A stretch of DNA of 64,000 nt, taken from assembly GCA_015234425.1 (NCBI GenBank), contig JADGNE010000057.1:54729-118728 (forward strand), in the 5' to 3' direction. The stretch comes from Devosia sp. Lineage in GTDB: Bacteria > Pseudomonadota > Alphaproteobacteria > Rhizobiales > Devosiaceae. The notes beneath the pieces are model-generated. The model was given only the letters and a program-made list of their open reading frames with translations. It was not told where the DNA came from and ran no database searches. Shown one piece after another: positions 61,467-64,000 of this stretch (the stretch's first letter is position 1; every line of letters begins with the position of its first letter). The translations under genes and the position numbers were made by a program.

Positions 61467-61482
61467 GGATTCACGTGAAACA
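61467..61482. promoter_or_regulatory. parS-like site 4 (downstream of aceA)
   Basis: GGATTCACGTGAAACA matches the ParB site consensus at 14 of 16 positions and contains the shared 15-mer GATTCACGTGAAACA. It lies 22 bases past the aceA stop in non-coding DNA. Confidence 0.78.
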
Positions 61483-61486
61483 CCAG

Positions 61487-61514
61487 CGCCCTGGGCTAAG
61501 CCAAGCCCAGGGCG
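61487..61514. terminator. Hairpin between aceA and the convergent DUF1294 gene
   Basis: CGCCCTGGGCT (61487-61497) and AGCCCAGGGCG (61504-61514) form a perfect 11-bp stem with a 6-base loop. It includes the last codons of the convergent DUF1294 gene. No clear T-run follows, so it may be a bidirectional Rho-related or pausing hairpin. Confidence 0.55.
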
Positions 61515-62137
61515 TTCGCTATTGGCGCGATATCGATCCAACCGAGCATGACGGCCAGCAGAAAGGCGAGGTGCAGCAGCGCAATTGCCGCTGTGATCCC
61601 CGCAAATCCGGATGTTCGGGTCTTGTGGCGGAGGAGTATCTGCCCGGCGAGGCCCCCGACAATGCCGAAGGCCAGATCAAAACCATGCAGCGTTGCCTCG
61701 CTGGTGCGCCACTTGCCGGCCTCGGCCGCGCGCTTGTCGACCCAGTAGGAGATGAAGGTCACGAGAGCCATCATCCCATAGGCGGCCAAGAGCCAAAGGG
61801 GGACCGGGCCGAGCAACCAGCCGATTGTGATAAGACCAACAAAGGCCGCAGCGAGGGGCAAGCGCCACTCGGAAAGGGCCTGCGGGCGCGGCGCCGCCAT
61901 TGGCCGGGCAGGGCGGACAATGGGCTTTGTCGCGCCCGAAAGACGGACCGACGCGGCCTGGATGCGCCCATCGGAGCCCTTCTTGGGAACGAAATCAACG
62001 CGATCACCCAAGGCCGGACGCCGCTTGCGCCTGCCGACTTCGCTGATGTGGACGAAATAGCGCTCGCCGTCATCCGCCGCGATGAAACCGAAGCCGCGCT
62101 CGTCGTTCCACTCCACCACTGTGCCGAGAAGTGCCAA
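61496..62137 (-). CDS. Cold-shock domain / DUF1294 membrane fusion protein
   Basis: A 213-residue protein. The N-terminal cold-shock domain (LLGTVVEWNDERGFGFIAADDGERYFVHISEV) has the RNP1-like GFGFI and RNP2-like YFVHI. After a linker, three to four membrane helices carry DUF1294 (VTFISYWVDKRAAEAGKWRTSEATLHGFDLAFGIVGG). It may tether a nucleic-acid-binding domain at the membrane; the function is unknown. Confidence 0.88.
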   Translation of the reverse strand: MALLGTVVEWNDERGFGFIAADDGERYFVHISEVGRRKRRPALGDRVDFVPKKGSDGRIQAASVRLSGATKPIVRPARPMAAPRPQALSEWRLPLAAAFVGLITIGWLLGPVPLWLLAAYGMMALVTFISYWVDKRAAEAGKWRTSEATLHGFDLAFGIVGGLAGQILLRHKTRTSGFAGITAAIALLHLAFLLAVMLGWIDIAPIANALGLA

Positions 62138-62151
62138 GGTCGCGTGCTCCT

Positions 62152-62604
62152 TCAGAAGATCGAGGTTCGCAGGGGCAGTTTTATGGGGGCGGGAAAACCG
62201 GTGTGCCGATCCTCCCAGAAGCGGTCGCGCAGGATTTCGGGGAACACATGACCTTTGGGCAGAGTGTTCTGGCCGAACCAGCCGGCCTCGCTGATCGCCT
62301 CGCCTGATGCGGGATTTCTGGTGACGTCGATCTCGCCCGAAACGTATTCGGCCAGGAACCAGAATTTTACGACCCGGCCCCAGCCGTCGACCAGCTCATC
62401 GATATAGGCGAGGGACGAGGTGGCGACGCGCAACCGGGTTTCCTCGAAAGCCTCGCGCTCGGCGGCCTCGGCCAGCTCCTCACTGCCTTCAACGCCACCG
62501 CCGGGACCGGCCCAAAAATCGTGTTTGCCGGGCCGGAAATGGCGCACCAGCAGGATTTCATCGCCGCGCATGGCAAGGACGCCGGCGGAAATTCGGTGCT
62601 TCAT
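62152..62604 (-). CDS. NUDIX hydrolase
   Basis: A 150-residue enzyme. The NUDIX box is in GGGVEGSEELAEAAEREAFEETRLRV (pattern GX5EX7REUXEEXGU: G-GVEGSE-ELAEAAE-REAFEET). The nucleotide substrate is unknown. The ATG at 62604 matches the family opening (HRISAGVLAMRGDEILLVRH). It lies between DUF1294 and the truncated comM. Confidence 0.88.
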   Translation of the reverse strand: MKHRISAGVLAMRGDEILLVRHFRPGKHDFWAGPGGGVEGSEELAEAAEREAFEETRLRVATSSLAYIDELVDGWGRVVKFWFLAEYVSGEIDVTRNPASGEAISEAGWFGQNTLPKGHVFPEILRDRFWEDRHTGFPAPIKLPLRTSIF

Positions 62605-62626
62605 GGAAAATTCCTGGCTTGGATCG

Positions 62627-63220
62627 TCAATTGCCGAAATTGAGGCGGTAGCCCAGCGCTTCGGCGATGTGGGGGCGGGCCACCTTATCGACGCCGGCCA
62701 GATCGGCCAAGGTGCGCGCCACCTTGAGCACACGGTGATAGGCGCGGGCCGAGAGATTGAAGCGATTGGCGGCCTGCATGAGGAGGGCCTGGCTCTCGAC
62801 GTCGGGATTGACGATTTTTTCAATGAGGGTTGGCCCGGCGGCAGCATTGGTGAGGATGTCGGGGTGACCGGCCTCGGCGTAGCGCAGGCGCTGGCGTTCC
62901 CTTGCCCTTGCCACGCGTTCGGCGACGACGCTGGAGGCTTCGGCATGGTCGGACGGTCCGATCATGTCGGCTGCGGAGACTGCTGGAACGTCGATACGGA
63001 TATCGATGCGGTCGAGGAAGGGTCCCGAGACGCGGGACTGATAATCATCGGCGCAGGCGGCACCGCGCTTGCAGGTGTGGCCCGGTGTGCCGGCGAGGCC
63101 GCATTTGCAGGGGTTCATGGCCGCTATCAGCTGGAAACGGCTGGGATAGGTGACGCGGGCATTGGCGCGGGCGATGATGGTTTCCCCGCTTTCGAGCGGC
63201 TGGCGCAGGCTATCGAGCAC
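62627..63220 (-). pseudogene. comM: Truncated Mg-chelatase-like ComM/YifB, C-terminal part
   Basis: A 197-residue fragment. It begins VLDSLRQPLESGE with a GTG, continues QLIAAMNPCKCGLAGTPGHTC and SGPFLDRIDIRIDVP and ends in the Mg_chelatase_C helix bundle. A full ComM/YifB is about 500 residues; the N-terminal Lon-like domain and Walker A/B are missing. A TGA lies in frame four codons before the GTG, and homology stops exactly there. ComM is a hexameric helicase that helps DNA uptake. The remainder is most likely displaced by an insertion, so this is a pseudogene. Confidence 0.88.
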
Positions 63221-63257
63221 ATTGTGCTGACCTCACCAAAGATCTGCATTGGCACAC

Positions 63258-63632
63258 TCAGAAGGCACTGGAATCGCTAGGTGTTTTCAACGGCCCGAAT
63301 CGGGAAACCAAAGTTCTACCCCTGAGGCAACCAAAGTTGTGCTTTCGGCTTTGGAACGAATGAAGCGAATCGAGAGGTAATTCGTGGTGAACGAGCTCCC
63401 CCCAAGAGGGATCCCACAGGTCCTCTGGATCAAGCACGTAGAGCGTCCCCGATACCCTGATTAGGCTTTCGACCCGCTTGATGGCATCCATTATTGGCCA
63501 GCGATCAAAGGTGGTATGGCTGCTCGCCACCCCCGGTTTAGACACAGAAACAAAGCGGAGCGAGGCAACGACCTCACCATACTCTTTGTGGATGATGAGC
63601 ACGTAACCGGGATCGATTCGAATCGCTTTCAT
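63258..63632 (-). CDS. Hypothetical protein, 124 aa
   Basis: Starts at an ATG that overlaps the stop of the gene before it by four bases. It is not recognised; it has no signal peptide or membrane segment and is fairly hydrophobic in the first half (GYVLIIHKEYGEVVASLRFV). The GC content is lower than that of the rest of the window, which suggests transfer from another source. It lies directly beside the broken comM. Confidence 0.55.
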   Translation of the reverse strand: MKAIRIDPGYVLIIHKEYGEVVASLRFVSVSKPGVASSHTTFDRWPIMDAIKRVESLIRVSGTLYVLDPEDLWDPSWGELVHHELPLDSLHSFQSRKHNFGCLRGRTLVSRFGPLKTPSDSSAF

Positions 63633-63913
63633 GACAAAGACTGCGATTCGTAATCAAGGACCGCGCTCTCGAATTTTTCGTACACGCTATCCGAGAAAAC
63701 CTCCTGACTTTGTTCCCAGAAGTAGGTGATACCAGCTTGTGTCAAATAGGCGCGGCTATAGCCCCTCTTGATGGGCTGATAGGCTGAGACGGAGCCTTTC
63801 GTGGCCAGTTCCTCGCGAAAATCCTCAATGCTCCGGACCAGGGCCAAGAAGGTCACCTGCTGCGGCGTCTTAATTCGAATGACGACCCTATCCCTCACGA
63901 AAGCCTCCCACAT
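63629..63913 (-). CDS. Hypothetical protein, 94 aa
   Basis: Not recognised. It starts MWEAFVRDRVVIRIKTPQQ with an ATG, has no membrane segment, and is coupled by ATGA to the 124-aa gene downstream. GC content is lower than in the rest of the window. The two may form a small operon of a mobile island. Confidence 0.55.
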   Translation of the reverse strand: MWEAFVRDRVVIRIKTPQQVTFLALVRSIEDFREELATKGSVSAYQPIKRGYSRAYLTQAGITYFWEQSQEVFSDSVYEKFESAVLDYESQSLS

Positions 63914-63924
63914 AAACCATTACC

Positions 63925-63959
63925 GGGTCAGGCTGTTGAATGTCACCGAGATCTGACCC
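63925..63959. repeat. Inverted repeat GGGTCAG ... CTGACCC near the right edge
   Basis: GGGTCAG (63925-63931) and CTGACCC (63953-63959) are perfect inverted arms 21 bases apart. The right arm could be the outer end of an insertion sequence (TGACCC from 63954) that runs off the window. This is a guess from layout. Confidence 0.35.
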
Positions 63960-63987
63960 TCTGGGGATGCGGACGAAAACTTGGACT

Positions 63988-63999
63988 ATCAAAGGAGGT
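63988..63999 (+). promoter_or_regulatory. Strong ribosome-binding site at the right edge
   Basis: CAAAGGAGGT is a near-perfect match to the anti-Shine-Dalgarno target on the + strand. No start codon is within the window, so a gene probably begins just after base 64000, such as a transposase or island gene. Confidence 0.55.
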
Positions 64000-64000
64000 A

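Noticed and set aside
63221-64000. Naming the island as Tn7-like or Tn6022-like
   Set aside because: No transposition gene is inside the window, so only the possibility is noted.

Overview
The window is a GC-rich chromosome segment of an alphaproteobacterium of the Hyphomicrobiales. The gene set and order resemble Devosia-like genomes: irr divergent to fabA-fabB, mutS overlapping glnD, tsaB-rimI-mur-plsC, and a RamB-like regulator next to aceA. The species call is an inference because no rRNA is present. Almost all of the window is coding. There is one tRNA (Gly-GCC) and no CRISPR array. A possible insertion sequence is only hinted at on the right edge.

Layout. 1-7.4 kb holds a reductive pyrimidine catabolism and uptake operon: the tail of mmsA, an N-carbamoyl amide hydrolase, dihydropyrimidinase, and an ABC importer with ATPase, two permeases and a THI5-like binding protein. 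7.5-9.6 kb holds a Trm112-like protein, a LON-domain protein, a CnoX-like thioredoxin and tRNA-Gly. 9.9-14.6 kb holds lnt, tsaB, rimI, a Mur/Fur regulator, plsC and two small proteins. 14.7-20 kb holds pncB, an O-antigen-ligase-like protein, two glycosyltransferases and a quinone reductase-like flavoprotein. 20-22.2 kb is a GntR/ABC-2 operon with a clear palindromic operator. 22.3-25.9 kb holds TadG and TadE proteins, a FhuF-like ferric reductase and an SH3 protein. 26-32.9 kb holds a 2-hydroxyacid dehydrogenase, rbfA-truB, a sugar kinase, an arylamine N-acetyltransferase and irr. 33-39.2 kb holds fabAB, queG, a GNAT, uspA and trpS. 39.3-47.4 kb holds murJ, glnD, mutS and a DUF2189 protein. 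47.6-48.5 kb is a small atypical cassette. 48.5-57.2 kb holds metY and a xylose block (beta-xylosidase, xylA, xylB, LacI regulator, mutarotase). 57.5-62.6 kb holds a WYL regulator, a RamB-like regulator, a small conserved protein, aceA, a cold-shock/DUF1294 fusion and a NUDIX hydrolase. From 62.6 kb comM is cut off, and unfamiliar, less GC-rich DNA runs to the window end.

Main observations. (1) Four copies of a near-consensus ParB site (shared 15-mer GATTCACGTGAAACA, one copy with a single change) lie between 41.1 and 61.5 kb. This suggests the right third of the window is a ParB loading zone, possibly near the replication origin. (2) comM loses its N-terminal two thirds at a sharp junction next to two coupled unknown genes and what looks like the start of another element. 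(3) A gene at 47.8-48.4 kb is split by one in-frame TAG and is preceded by an unannotated, ATGA-coupled 55-residue ORF with a hydrophobic core. (4) Five CTTTACA copies sit in the regulator-aceA divergent region, and a 26-bp palindrome sits before the GntR gene. (5) Dispersed intergenic hairpin families are present, two of which show compensatory base changes between copies, indicating that structure rather than sequence is maintained.
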